A DNA stretch of 64,000 bases from UBA6911 sp964481255 (GTDB lineage: Bacteria; Acidobacteriota; UBA6911). Shown here one piece after another: positions 1 to 8,633 of this stretch. The position numbers and the translations under genes were made by a program. Where the stretch lies: NCBI GenBank assembly GCA_964481255.1, contig CAYZTZ010000001.1, positions 46,120 to 110,119 on the forward strand, in the 5' to 3' direction. Position 1 is the first letter of the stretch; each line of letters begins with the position of its first letter. The notes below the pieces were generated by a model. It had not been told where the DNA came from and did not search any database. It saw only the letters and a list, made by a program, of their open reading frames with translations.

Positions 1-645
1 CTGCACCTTGGTGCTCAGGTTTGAAAACTGTTCCTGAATGCTTTCAAAGCGCCTGTCAATTTCCCCCCCGAATTTTTTGACCGTGACCGACACCAGGGCC
101 ATGGGTATATAGGCCAAAAGCGTCAGCTTCCAGTTCAGCCTCAGCAGAAGGGTAGTGCTGAAAACGACGAGCGCCAGGGTGTTCATGGAGTACATGATGC
201 CCGGCCCGAGCACCGATCGCACCGCGTTGAGATCGTTGGTGGCCCGGGACATGATGTCGCCCGTGCTCCGGGCCTGCAGGAAGGACAGGGACATTTTCTG
301 GACGTGGGCCAGGAAATCGTTGCGCAGATCGTATTCGATCTCGCGGCTCACGCCGATCAGAATCCTCCGCATCCAGAAACGGAAGAAACCTTCGACGACG
401 GAGATGCCCAGTATCAGCGAGGCGTAATACGGCAGTTTTCCCCTGGAAAACTCGTGTTTGAAGCCGTCCACCACGTACTTCAGCACCCAGGGTGAAAAGA
501 GGCTCGCGACCACCGTCAGCAAAACCATCGCAAAGCCGAGGGCGATCCGGCGACGGTATCTGCCCAGATACGGTAGAAGGTAAAGGAGGGGGTATTTGCG
601 GTTCATGTTCGGAGCGGGTCTTCGGACTGCCTCTTGAAACCCCAT
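1..645 (-). CDS. ABC transporter permease/ATPase, N-terminal part (runs off the window)
   Basis: Only the first ~215 codons are present; the gene continues past the left edge. The visible part is a type-I ABC exporter membrane domain of the MdlB/MsbA kind. It has hydrophobic segments around residues 35-60, 75-100 and 150-200, and an intracellular-loop motif reading ARSTGDIMSRATNDLNAVR, the usual DxxSRxxxD coupling-helix signature of multidrug or lipid exporters. The ATPase half lies outside, so substrate cannot be inferred. The start at 645 has a GGAG about 10 bases upstream; an internal ATG at 606 lacks one. No stop separates the start from the edge. Confidence 0.8.
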   Translation of the reverse strand, partial: MGFQEAVRRPAPNMNRKYPLLYLLPYLGRYRRRIALGFAMVLLTVVASLFSPWVLKYVVDGFKHEFSRGKLPYYASLILGISVVEGFFRFWMRRILIGVSREIEYDLRNDFLAHVQKMSLSFLQARSTGDIMSRATNDLNAVRSVLGPGIMYSMNTLALVVFSTTLLLRLNWKLTLLAYIPMALVSVTVKKFGGEIDRRFESIQEQFSNLSTKVQ

Positions 646-722
646 GCGGCGGAATCTCCAAAAAATGAGCCCTATGTTTCCGCCGACTGTTGCGCGGATG
701 GCGCCGTGCCCGGTAATTCCCC

Positions 723-1457
723 TTATCCGGAATCCTCGCGCCTTTTGCGCATATCCCTGTATGGGACCCGCGGACCCTGGCGCAGCTTGAACTCCACGGA
801 GTAGCTCCCGAATTCCATTTTATATACGGGGTAGACCAGTTCGAACCGGGCCACTTCGCCCGGAGCGATCACCTCCTTGTCCATGCGGACGACGACGGTT
901 TCCAGGACGGTCCGGTCGGGGGCGTACAGCCGTATGGAGGCGTCCAACTGCTCAATGGGGGTCGGAGCGATGTTGCGCACGGCGCCGCGGATGCGGAAAA
1001 CGTCGCCGCTCAGTTCGTCGCCCAAATACAGGAAGGCGATCTTTTCCGGCTGGGCGGCCCCGTGCCGCGCCCGGAGGCGCTCGGCGATCCCGTCTATGGA
1101 TCTCTGGGGCAGGAAAACCAGGGCGAGTCCCGCCGCCGCTGCCACGCTCAGGATGACGATGAGGGCCCGGAGCAGGTCCCCCCAGAGACGGGGTCCGGCG
1201 GGCAGGATCTCGAAAGCCGGAGCCGCGGCCCCTTCCTTGTCCGCCGATTCGGCCGGGCCCGCCTGTGCCGGAGGTCTTTCAAGCGGCAATCGGCCTTCCT
1301 TTTCGGCGGGGGGATAGGGAAGGGAGGCCTGGGCCTCTTTTCGAACCGGCGGGCGCTTCGCTCCTTTTTCCCTTCTGCGGATCAGGATCCAGAGCGCCGC
1401 TGTCAGAAGGACGCCAATCGAGATCAACACCATTCCAATGGTTTGCGGATCCGGCAT
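723..1457 (-). CDS. Two-TM envelope protein of unknown function
   Basis: A 244-residue protein with a TM helix at about residues 6-25, a Pro/Ala/Glu-rich linker, a second TM at about 95-115 (LRALIVILSVAAAAGLALVF), and a C-terminal extracytoplasmic beta-rich domain at about 130-235. That domain has the feel of FxLYD/DUF3426-type domains (a RGAVRNIAPTPIEQL stretch, then a paired strand pattern). That resemblance is inference. It starts 16 bases after the stop of the upstream secreted-protein gene, so the two are probably co-transcribed. No catalytic motif is seen. Confidence 0.65.
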   Translation of the reverse strand: MPDPQTIGMVLISIGVLLTAALWILIRRREKGAKRPPVRKEAQASLPYPPAEKEGRLPLERPPAQAGPAESADKEGAAAPAFEILPAGPRLWGDLLRALIVILSVAAAAGLALVFLPQRSIDGIAERLRARHGAAQPEKIAFLYLGDELSGDVFRIRGAVRNIAPTPIEQLDASIRLYAPDRTVLETVVVRMDKEVIAPGEVARFELVYPVYKMEFGSYSVEFKLRQGPRVPYRDMRKRREDSG

Positions 1458-1473
1458 GGTCGGGTGCGAAAAG

Positions 1474-2091
1474 CTATCTGGATGGAGGCGTCGGAAACTT
1501 GGGCTGGCGCGGGTCGACAGGCTGAGGGCTCTTGCCCCAGAAACCCTTTCTCTTTTCCGCCGGGGCTTCCGATCCTATGAGCTTCATGCTTATTTTCCCG
1601 AGAATGCGTCGCTCGTAGGTCCCCAGGGACTCGAGAGGCAGCCATCTTTCAGTCCCGTCCACATCCCGATTGAGTCCTTCCATTTTGGTTCGTATCGTAA
1701 GCATGGTCTCGCTGGGGCTCACGATTTCGATAACGGCTTCAACCGAATATCGGGCTTTCAGCCAGGTTCCCGTGATCGTGTCCTGCCGTATCGCCACCTT
1801 GTCGACTTCGCTCGCGGTCAAAGAACCGGTGATGAAATCATAAGGGCGCGTGGTTATTCTGCCGGCCTGGCGGTCGTCGACCTCAATCCGGAATCCCATG
1901 TCTTCAAGCACCTCGTGAACGGTATTGGCCACGATGTCGGACTTGTAGAGGAACTTGACCGGATCGGGCAGGCTCGGTCTCTGCGTCTGGGCGCGGATCG
2001 GGAGGACAAGGCTCAATCCGAGCATTACCGTCAGGGCGGTTCGCGGCAGGAACGGCTCCAAGTGGTGAAAAAACGGCAATTCTCGGCTCAC
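1474..2091 (-). CDS. Secreted/periplasmic protein, unknown
   Basis: A 205-residue protein with a Sec-type signal at about residues 15-34 (hydrophobic TALTVMLGLSLVLPIRA, Ala at the cleavage site). The mature part contains an alpha/beta segment (VHEVLEDMGFRIEVDDRQAG) followed by ITGTWLKARYSVEAVIEI and TMLTIRTKMEGL. This is reminiscent of BamC/DUF-type periplasmic domains, but I do not recognise the family with confidence. The tail is Pro/Lys rich. The start is GTG with AGGA about 9 bases upstream. It lies directly upstream of the 723-1457 membrane-protein gene. Confidence 0.6.
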   Translation of the reverse strand: MSRELPFFHHLEPFLPRTALTVMLGLSLVLPIRAQTQRPSLPDPVKFLYKSDIVANTVHEVLEDMGFRIEVDDRQAGRITTRPYDFITGSLTASEVDKVAIRQDTITGTWLKARYSVEAVIEIVSPSETMLTIRTKMEGLNRDVDGTERWLPLESLGTYERRILGKISMKLIGSEAPAEKRKGFWGKSPQPVDPRQPKFPTPPSR

Positions 2092-2429
2092 GCCGTGATC
2101 CTAACATCGGCTATCGCCCAAGTCAATGTTCGTCCCGGCGGAGGGCGCCTCCTCTTGAAAGCCCGGGCTTTCCGGCGGACCGATATCCGACGCAAGAAGA
2201 ATAATCTCGAAAAAAACCGACGGAACGTCTAAACTCGGACCTGGTCTCAAACGGAGAGGATAAATCCTTTCGAAAAATGAGGTCGGGGCCGGCAAGGGAT
2301 TGACGCAGTCGCGCAGTCCCCGGGACGCGTCCCTTGGTATTCCGGGATGTCATCCGGACTTTAGGTTCCGCGCAGCGGCCAAAGAGACTGCAACTGGAAG
2401 GCCCGGAATCGGGAAAGGTTGTGAATCAT
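2092..2429. other. Divergent intergenic region
   Basis: About 340 bases between a leftward and a rightward gene. It should hold promoters for both, but I see no pair of convincing -35/-10 hexamers and no RNA gene. A TTGACG near 2299 lacks a partner. Confidence 0.4.
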
Positions 2430-2819
2430 ATGCCGAAATATCCGACGAATTGGGTGGACTACCGGCTGCCTGCAGGGCAGGAATTTGCGGTCGCGGTCTG
2501 TGGTTACACCGGGAAAGTGCGCCACATGTACATCGGCAGCGACCCGCTGCGGCGCATGCTTGTGCAGCACGTCTTCGTGGAAAACGAATCCTGCCACACG
2601 GCTCAGCACTGCCTGGCTTTGGATTGTCCGCTCAACCGGGCCGGGCAGGAAAACCTTCTCCACATGCTGGACATGAACGAGGATGAGCCCCTCGATCCCG
2701 AAGCCGCGGAGCAATGGGGCACCGCAAGCACCCTGGACTGCCTGCTGAGGTTTGCCCACAAAATGAACGATCTCCTGCCCGAGGAGCTCCGAAAACCGCA
2801 GGCGCCCCTCGAGGAGTAG
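2430..2819 (+). CDS. Small Cys-containing cytosolic protein, unknown
   Basis: A 129-residue protein without signal or TM segments. A cluster of Cys and His residues (SCHTAQHCLALDCPLN, about residues 51-66) could bind a metal or be redox active, but no known family is recognised. The ATG at 2430 is chosen because GGAAAGG lies about 12 bases upstream and the protein-like composition begins here; an in-frame ATG at 2334 would add a poorly conserved-looking 32-residue head. The gene stands alone, convergent with mltG. Confidence 0.55.
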   Translation: MPKYPTNWVDYRLPAGQEFAVAVCGYTGKVRHMYIGSDPLRRMLVQHVFVENESCHTAQHCLALDCPLNRAGQENLLHMLDMNEDEPLDPEAAEQWGTASTLDCLLRFAHKMNDLLPEELRKPQAPLEE

Positions 2820-2851
2820 CCGGCGGAGCCCATGCCGGGCCGGTTCCGTTT

Positions 2852-3904
2852 TCATTCGCCGGAGGTGCGTCCGTTCCCCCGGCCGGGCGCCAGCGGTTTC
2901 TGGAAGCGGTTCACCGCCCGGACATGACTCCCGTAATTTGTCGAGAACTGGTGGGTCCCGTCGTTTCGAGATACGTAGTATAGATAATCGCTCTCGGCCG
3001 GATGCAATGCCGCGCGAATGGCCGCCGCCCCGGGGTTGGCTATCGGCCCCGGAGGCAGGCCTGCATGAAGATAGGAGTTATAAGGCGATTCCATCTTCAG
3101 ATCGTCCTTCCCCAATCGCCCCTGGTAGATGCCGGCGAGTTTCATGGCGTAAACAATCGTCGCGTCGCAGGCCAATGGCATATTCCTTTCCAGGCGGTTC
3201 ACGAGGACCGACGCGACCAGCGGGCCTTCCTCGGTTCTGCGGACCTCTTTTTCGATCATGGAGGCGAGTATGACGGTCTCGGGAACGCTCAACCCGTTGC
3301 GGCCGGGCGTCTCGGCCGCGATCGCGGCGAACTTCTTACGGAATTGATCGACCATCGTCCGCAGGATGGCCTCGGATTCAACTTTGCGCCCGAAACGATA
3401 CGTTTCCGGGAAAAGGTACCCCTCCAGGTTTCCGGCCCCCGGGCTCAAGTCGCGGATCCATTCCGCATTCAGAAGGGCCCTTTCCATTTTCTCCAGGTTG
3501 CCGAGTCCCTCCCTGGCCAGCAACTGCACGGTCTCACGCGCCGTCAGCCCTTCGGGGACGGTGACGGAACGAAAATACACCTCGCCTCGAATCAGCTTCC
3601 GCGCCACCTGCCTCGGCGTCGAGGCTTCGGAGAACAAATACTCGCCCGCCTGGATGCGGCGGCCCAAGTTCATAAGACGGAGGTATAAAAGGAACGGCAT
3701 CCGCCTGCGCAGGACGCCGGATCGCACAAGGGTATCCGCCGCGGCGCCGCCGCTGGCGCCCCGGGGTATGTCGACAAAGATCCCTCCCGGGGGACCCCCA
3801 TAATAGGGACGTTCGATTTCCGACCGCAGCCACGCTGCGGCGGCCGCGGCGACAAGAACCGCGAAAAGGATTAGGAATGCGGAAAGAAACAGAAAGCGCC
3901 TCAA
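2852..3904 (-). CDS. mltG: Endolytic murein transglycosylase MltG
   Basis: A 350-residue inner-membrane protein of the YceG/MltG family, which cleaves nascent glycan strands and limits peptidoglycan chain length. It has an N-terminal TM (residues about 4-26), a LysM-like region, then the YceG catalytic domain with the conserved Glu in LASMIEKEVRR and the family motif PYNSYLHAGLPPGPIANPG. The start is TTG at 3904, behind a strong GGGGGAG five bases away; it overlaps the TGA of ruvX (TTGA), so the two are translationally coupled. ruvX next to mltG is a common bacterial arrangement. Confidence 0.95.
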   Translation of the reverse strand: MRRFLFLSAFLILFAVLVAAAAAAWLRSEIERPYYGGPPGGIFVDIPRGASGGAAADTLVRSGVLRRRMPFLLYLRLMNLGRRIQAGEYLFSEASTPRQVARKLIRGEVYFRSVTVPEGLTARETVQLLAREGLGNLEKMERALLNAEWIRDLSPGAGNLEGYLFPETYRFGRKVESEAILRTMVDQFRKKFAAIAAETPGRNGLSVPETVILASMIEKEVRRTEEGPLVASVLVNRLERNMPLACDATIVYAMKLAGIYQGRLGKDDLKMESPYNSYLHAGLPPGPIANPGAAAIRAALHPAESDYLYYVSRNDGTHQFSTNYGSHVRAVNRFQKPLAPGRGNGRTSGE

Positions 3905-4326
3905 GCCGACTCCCCCTTCAGGTACCTCTCGAGAATGAGAGCCGCGGCCAGCGAATCGGCCGTCCGATACCTCTTCTGCTTTCTGGGGCTCATGGTCCGC
4001 CAGTATTCCATGGCCTCCTGCGTCGAAAGCCTCTCGTCCACCCCGATCAGCGGTATTCGGAGATAGGATTCGAGGTCTCCCATGAGCCGTTGCATCCGGC
4101 GCATGGAATCACCGCTGGAACCGTCCATATTCCAAGGAATCCCGAGGACGAGTTTCCGAATGTCCAGGGCTTCGACCATGGCCTGCAATCTCTTGAAAAA
4201 GTTACGGCGTCCCAGGTTTGGAATCGAAGGCAGGGGGCGAACCGTCAAACCGAGCTCATCGCTGCAGGCAAGCCCGATGTTCTTTTCGCCGTAGTCTACG
4301 GCCAGAACTCTGCCGTTATATTCCAT
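3901..4326 (-). CDS. ruvX: Putative pre-16S rRNA nuclease / Holliday junction resolvase-like RuvX (YqgF)
   Basis: A 141-residue RNase H-fold protein. Visible motifs are LAVDYGEKNIGLACSD (first catalytic Asp), VLGIPWNMDGS, and GVDERLST followed by a late Asp in TADSLAAALIL. These give the usual three acidic residues. The family matures 16S rRNA 5' ends and is essential in many bacteria. I chose the ATG at 4326 (MEYNGR...) because it gives the standard family length; an in-frame ATG at 4350 is possible and neither has a clear ribosome site. Confidence 0.9.
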   Translation of the reverse strand: MEYNGRVLAVDYGEKNIGLACSDELGLTVRPLPSIPNLGRRNFFKRLQAMVEALDIRKLVLGIPWNMDGSSGDSMRRMQRLMGDLESYLRIPLIGVDERLSTQEAMEYWRTMSPRKQKRYRTADSLAAALILERYLKGESA

Positions 4327-4559
4327 GGAATTATTGGAGCACAGGGACATCCGGCCGTCAACCGGATGGGCGCCGCCGAGCGCCCCGCCATGCATCGGAG
4401 GTTCTGGAGTTGCGCCGCGACGCCGCCCGCGTCGATGCGGAGCGCCTTCGGGCGCTTCCCGGGGCCGCCGCATCGCCCAACGGGAAATCTCAATTGAAAG
4501 GATAGAGCGGATGCTATATTATAAAAAAGTTTATGTCCATGCCCGGCCGGGGAGGTGCG

Positions 4560-5816
4560 ATGTTCCATAAGGGCAAGCTGCTGGCTTTTCTGTTTTCCTT
4601 TTTGATTGTGCTGTATGCGGTTTCGACAGTTTTTTACGGCAGGGTCGTCGCCAGGGATGAGGCCTACAAGGAGCTTTCCATCTTCATGGAGGTCCTGAAA
4701 AAAATCAACGACGACTACGTGGAGCCCCCCGACATGAACGTGGTTCAGGAAGGAGCCATGCGGGGACTGATCGGGGCCCTGGACGGCCAGAGCAGCTTCC
4801 TCACCCGCGAGCAGTACGAAGCTGTTGAGAAAAGGAAGGGCAACGGAGGCGCGGGACTGGGAATCGTGCTTTCAAAGAGGGCGGACGTGATTTATGTCGT
4901 CTCGGTCGAGGACAACAGCCCGGCCGCTGAGGCCGGAGTCCGGCCCGGCGATTATCTGATCGCCGTGGACGGCCGCAGCGTCGAGGACAAGAGCGTTCTG
5001 GAGGCGGACAGTCTCCTGCACGGTGCTCCGGGAACACCGGTCAAGGTGACTGTATTCCGGAGTTCGAGGACCAAGCCGCTGGAACTCTCCATGTCTTTCC
5101 GTCACCGGTCCTCGCCGGCCGTACATTCCAAAATGGTGGAAGGTCAAGTGGGCGTGCTGGACGTGGCCTCTCTCTCGGGCGACGCCCCGGAGCAGGTCCG
5201 GATCAAACTCAAAACCCTCATTTCCGCCGGAGCGGAAAGGATCCTCCTGGACCTGCGTAACTGCGCGGACGGGAGTCCCTCGGCCGGAGCGGAACTGGCC
5301 AACTATTTCCTGAATGACGGGATCATCTACTACGCCCAGAACCGCCAAGGCGAAAGAGTCGAGGTCTTTGAAGCGATCCCGGAAAAGCATATCACCGATC
5401 TGCCCATGGCGGTGCTTATCAACGGATCCACGGCGGGAGCCGCCGAGATCACAGCCGGGGCCCTGAAGGACAGGAAGCGGGCGACCGTTGTCGGCGAGAA
5501 ATCCTTCGGAGTCGGGGCGGCTCAGAGGACCATCCAATTGAAAAGCGGCGCGGTGCTCCTCCTGTCCACGGCAAAGTATTGCACTCCGGGGGGGAAAGTG
5601 ATCCAGGACTCTGTCCTGAGGAAAACGGGCATTTCGCCCGACATCCAGGTCCCGGACGACGATAAGAGACAGGAGCTGGCTGTGGAATCCTATTACGACG
5701 AGCAGGATGACGAGGAGAAATACAGGCAGTTTCTGGAAAAGATCGACAGCATCCAGACCGGCAAGGCGCTGGAAATCCTGCTCGGGGCGGAGGCGCCGCT
5801 GAAAAAGGCAGCCTAG
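4560..5816 (+). CDS. S41-family PDZ protease homologue with both catalytic residues replaced
   Basis: 418 residues: an N-terminal TM or uncleaved signal (about 8-27), a PDZ domain at about 95-175 (GLGIVLSKRADVIYVVSVE, SPAAEAGVRPGDYLIAVDG), then an S41 tail-specific protease core at about 195-370. In active CtpA/Tsp proteins the nucleophile lies three residues before Glu in SASASE and the general base Lys is 25 residues later in FGKG. Here those positions are Gly293 (NGSTAGAAE) and Val318 (SFGVG), while the later Gln (GAAQ) is kept. It therefore looks like a pseudoprotease, perhaps a scaffold or regulator in the periplasm. The start at 4560 has GGAGG just upstream. It is divergent from ruvX-mltG. 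Confidence 0.85.
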   Translation: MFHKGKLLAFLFSFLIVLYAVSTVFYGRVVARDEAYKELSIFMEVLKKINDDYVEPPDMNVVQEGAMRGLIGALDGQSSFLTREQYEAVEKRKGNGGAGLGIVLSKRADVIYVVSVEDNSPAAEAGVRPGDYLIAVDGRSVEDKSVLEADSLLHGAPGTPVKVTVFRSSRTKPLELSMSFRHRSSPAVHSKMVEGQVGVLDVASLSGDAPEQVRIKLKTLISAGAERILLDLRNCADGSPSAGAELANYFLNDGIIYYAQNRQGERVEVFEAIPEKHITDLPMAVLINGSTAGAAEITAGALKDRKRATVVGEKSFGVGAAQRTIQLKSGAVLLLSTAKYCTPGGKVIQDSVLRKTGISPDIQVPDDDKRQELAVESYYDEQDDEEKYRQFLEKIDSIQTGKALEILLGAEAPLKKAA

Positions 5817-5829
5817 CAGCAATTGATTA

Positions 5830-5859
5830 TTGACACTGTTTCCGGCTTTCTGGTAGTTT
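5830..5859 (+). promoter_or_regulatory. Predicted sigma70-type promoter of tRNA-Val
   Basis: TTGACA at 5830-5835, an 18-base spacer, then TAGTTT at 5854-5859, about 15 bases before the tRNA. The -35 is perfect and the -10 is weak. Confidence 0.5.
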
Positions 5860-5874
5860 AAGTCCTTATTTTTT

Positions 5875-5949
5875 AGGCGCGTAGCTCAGGGGGAGAGCAC
5901 TTCCTTGACGCGGAAGGGGTCAGCGGTTCAAATCCGCTCGCGCCTACCA
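5875..5949 (+). tRNA. tRNA-Val (anticodon GAC)
   Basis: A full cloverleaf is readable. The acceptor stem AGGCGCG/CGCGCCT pairs 5875-5881 with 5939-5945. The D stem is GCTC/GAGC. The anticodon stem CTTCC/GGAAG closes loop TTGACGC, with GAC at 5907-5909. The T stem AGCGG/CCGCT closes TTCAAAT. The discriminator is A and the CCA end is encoded. GAC reads GTC/GTT valine codons. It sits upstream of thrS. Confidence 0.95.
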
Positions 5950-6200
5950 TAAAACCGGTCGCGATCCCTTGGCGTGAATTTCGGAGAGGCCAAACTCCCG
6001 GAGCGGACGCCGGGCGAGCCGGCGGGGAAATCCGGAACCAGGCGTCTTCGAATCACGAGTCCCTCCGCGGATGAATGAATCGAATGACTGTTGCCCATCG
6101 AGTCCGAGTCGCTTTTCCCGCCCGCTTTTTCGATTAATGACCAGGAAAGACGCCGTTATTGTGCTCTCGTTCCAAAGGGGCGCGGGGTTATTTATAGATT

Positions 6201-7997
6201 ATGCCTTTAAGAATAAGATATGCGGACGGATCGGACGGCGAGCCGGCCGACCCGGCTTCGGCTCTTGAGATCTATCGCCACAGTGTTTCGCACCTCATGG
6301 CCGCCGCCGTGACGAGCCTGTATCCGGACACCCGTCTTGGAATCGGCCCCGCCATCAGTGACGGTTTCTATTATGATTTCGAGCGCCCCGAAGGCTTCGT
6401 CGAAGAGGACCTTGGGAAAATCGAAGAGAAGATGCGTGAACTGGCCGCCCGGAACCTGAAATACGAACCATCCATCCTGTCCAGGGAGGAGGCCCTCGAT
6501 TTCTTCAGGAAGCGGGGGGAGCATTTGAAAGTGGATCTGATTGAGGAGAAGGCGGGCGAGAAGCTCTCCTGTTACCGGCTGGGAAACCTGGTCGATTTCT
6601 GCACGGGACCGCACCTCGATTCCACCGGCGAAATCGACCCGCACAGCTTCCGCCTTCTCAGCATCGCGGGTTCCTACTGGCGGGGCGATGAGCACAACCA
6701 GCAGCTGCAGCGTATCTACGGAACGGCTTTCCTGACCCCCGAGGCTCTGGAGGAGTACCTGAAGCAGCTCGAGGAAGCCAGGAAAAGGGATCATCGGAAA
6801 CTGGGCCGCGAGCTGGATCTGTTCAGCATCTCCGAGGAGGCGGGGCCCGGTCTTGTCTTCTGGCACCCGAAGGGGACGCGCATACGTCTGATCATCGAGG
6901 ACTTCCTGCGCGCCGAGCTTTTCCGGCGCGGGTATGAGTTCGTCACGACGCCGCATGTGGCCCGGGATATTCTGTGGAAGACGTCCGGGCACTACGAGTA
7001 TTACCGGCAGAACATGTACACGTTCCGGATCGATGACGATGAATTCGTCATCAAGCCGATGAACTGCCCGGAACATATCCAGATCTTCAAGACCCGGATG
7101 CGAAGCTATCGGGATCTGCCGGTCCGCTACGCGGAATTCGGCACGGTCTATCGCTATGAAAAGAGCGGCGTGCTGCACGGCATGCTCCGGGTCCGCGGCT
7201 TCACTCAGGACGACGCTCACATCTTCTGCACGCGCGAGCAGGTCTACGGCGAGATTTCGGATTTGATGGAACTGGTTTTGTTTATAATGAAAAGCTTCGG
7301 TTTCGATCAGTACAGGGTCGAACTCTCGGTTCGGGACGAATCCAGAAAGGAGGAATACGCCGGTACCGAAGAAGACTGGCGGATGGCGGAAGAGGCTCTG
7401 GTGCAGGCCCTGCGTTCCAGGGGCATCGGCTGGACGCGCATGGAGGGAGAGGCAGTCTTTTACGGGCCGAAGATCGACGTCAAGCTGATCGACGCCATCG
7501 GCCGCCCCTGGCAGCTGTCGACCGTCCAGTTCGATTTCACCCTCCCGAAGCGGTTCGACCTGTCGTACGTGGGGGCCGACGGCCGGCCCCATCAGCCCGT
7601 CATGCTGCACCGGGCTCTGCTGGGTTCGGTGGAGCGCTTTCTGGGTGTGCTTATCGAGCACTACGCGGGCGCGTTCCCGATTTGGCTGGCTCCGGTTCAG
7701 GTTCTGGTCCTGCCCATATCGGAGCGGCATCAGGAATACGCCCGGCAGGTGGTTCGCCGGCTGACGGATGCAGGATTGAGGGCGGAGCTGGACGACAGAA
7801 ACGAAAAGATAGGGTATAAGATCCGCGAGGCGCAGACCCAAAAGGTCCCCTACATGCTCGTCGTCGGGGACAAGGAATCGCAAGCCGGCACCGTTGCGGT
7901 GCGCAACCGCTTTCTCGGCGACGAGGGCGCCGAGCCTCTGGAGAGGTTTTTGGAAAGAATCGGGGTATTGGTCCAGACCCGGGCGGTCCGGCCGTAG
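6201..7997 (+). CDS. thrS: Threonyl-tRNA synthetase lacking the TGS domain
   Basis: A 598-residue class II synthetase charging tRNA-Thr. The N2 editing domain begins almost at once (IYRHSVSHLMAAAV, residues about 25-38, holding the HxxxH zinc/editing motif) and continues to DFCTGPHL. The catalytic core has the zinc ligands in KPMNCPEH and MLHRALLGS, and motif 2 FGTVYRYEKSG. The anticodon domain follows (VQVLVLPIS, RNEKIGYKIREAQ). Typical ThrRS is ~640 residues with an N-terminal ~60-residue TGS domain; here an in-frame TAG at 6195-6197 rules out extension, so TGS is absent. The ribosome site is poor. It heads the thrS-infC-rpmI-rplT-pheST group. Confidence 0.95.
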   Translation: MPLRIRYADGSDGEPADPASALEIYRHSVSHLMAAAVTSLYPDTRLGIGPAISDGFYYDFERPEGFVEEDLGKIEEKMRELAARNLKYEPSILSREEALDFFRKRGEHLKVDLIEEKAGEKLSCYRLGNLVDFCTGPHLDSTGEIDPHSFRLLSIAGSYWRGDEHNQQLQRIYGTAFLTPEALEEYLKQLEEARKRDHRKLGRELDLFSISEEAGPGLVFWHPKGTRIRLIIEDFLRAELFRRGYEFVTTPHVARDILWKTSGHYEYYRQNMYTFRIDDDEFVIKPMNCPEHIQIFKTRMRSYRDLPVRYAEFGTVYRYEKSGVLHGMLRVRGFTQDDAHIFCTREQVYGEISDLMELVLFIMKSFGFDQYRVELSVRDESRKEEYAGTEEDWRMAEEALVQALRSRGIGWTRMEGEAVFYGPKIDVKLIDAIGRPWQLSTVQFDFTLPKRFDLSYVGADGRPHQPVMLHRALLGSVERFLGVLIEHYAGAFPIWLAPVQVLVLPISERHQEYARQVVRRLTDAGLRAELDDRNEKIGYKIREAQTQKVPYMLVVGDKESQAGTVAVRNRFLGDEGAEPLERFLERIGVLVQTRAVRP

Positions 7998-8027
7998 GGA
8001 CGGGAGCCGCGTTCTCCCTTGAAGCAA

Positions 8028-8034
8028 AAGGAGG
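8028..8034 (+). promoter_or_regulatory. Shine-Dalgarno site that sets an ATC start for infC
   Basis: AAGGAGG ends at 8034. The TTG at 8035 abuts it with no spacer, whereas ATC at 8041 lies six bases away, the optimal distance. No ATG or GTG exists nearby in frame. Confidence 0.7.
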
Positions 8035-8040
8035 TTGCCC

Positions 8041-8565
8041 ATCACAACAACCAAGCAAGTGCGGGTTCGAGTCAATGAAATGATCCGAGCCAAGGAAATC
8101 CGGGTGATCGACGAAGATGCGGGGCAACTGGGCATCATGACCCCGGAAGAGGCTCTCGCCCTCGCACGGGCGCGCGATCTGGACCTGGTGGAGGTGGCTC
8201 CCGGCGCCACCCCGCCCGTCTGCCGGATCATGAACTACGGCAAGTTTCAGTATCAAAAAAGCAAGCGGGCCCATGAGGCGAAGAAACACCAGAAGCAGGT
8301 CGTCATCAAAGAGATCAAGTTCCGGCCGAAGACGGAGGAGCACGATTTCCAGTTTAAGAAAAACAACATCGTGCGTTTTCTGACGGAAGGCAACAAGGCC
8401 AAGGCGAGCGTCGTTTTCCGGGGCAGGGAGATGACGCATCAGGAGTTGGGGCGCAAACTGATGGACAGGCTGATTGAGGAGTTGAAGGAAGTCGGAGAGC
8501 TTGAACGCCCGCCCAAAATGGAAGGATACGCCCTGGTCGGCATTTTCCTTCCCAAGAAGCGCTAG
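8041..8565 (+). CDS. infC: Translation initiation factor IF-3, probable ATC start
   Basis: A 174-residue IF-3. The N-domain begins TTTKQVRVRVNEMIRAKEIR and contains the IF3 signature (DLDLVEVAPGATPPVCRIMNYGKF). The linker is Lys rich and the C-domain carries KEIKFRPKTEEHDFQFK and RGREMTHQELG. The factor binds the 30S subunit and rejects non-canonical starts. The predicted start ATC fits the known logic that IF-3 represses its own mRNA through a rare start codon (AUU in E. coli, AUC reported in Myxococcus). If TTG at 8035 were used the protein gains two residues. It is followed by rpmI and rplT as in most bacteria. Confidence 0.95.
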   Translation: MTTTKQVRVRVNEMIRAKEIRVIDEDAGQLGIMTPEEALALARARDLDLVEVAPGATPPVCRIMNYGKFQYQKSKRAHEAKKHQKQVVIKEIKFRPKTEEHDFQFKKNNIVRFLTEGNKAKASVVFRGREMTHQELGRKLMDRLIEELKEVGELERPPKMEGYALVGIFLPKKR

Positions 8566-8633
8566 GCGGCTTGTCCCGCATCGCCCAAGGGACGCCGTCG
8601 GCCCATCCATCATCCGGATCGAGGAGGGAGCCT

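Noticed and set aside
5950..6200. T-box leader upstream of thrS
   Set aside because: No conserved T-box sequence, specifier loop or terminator was found; only ordinary GC-rich sequence with a few short inverted repeats.
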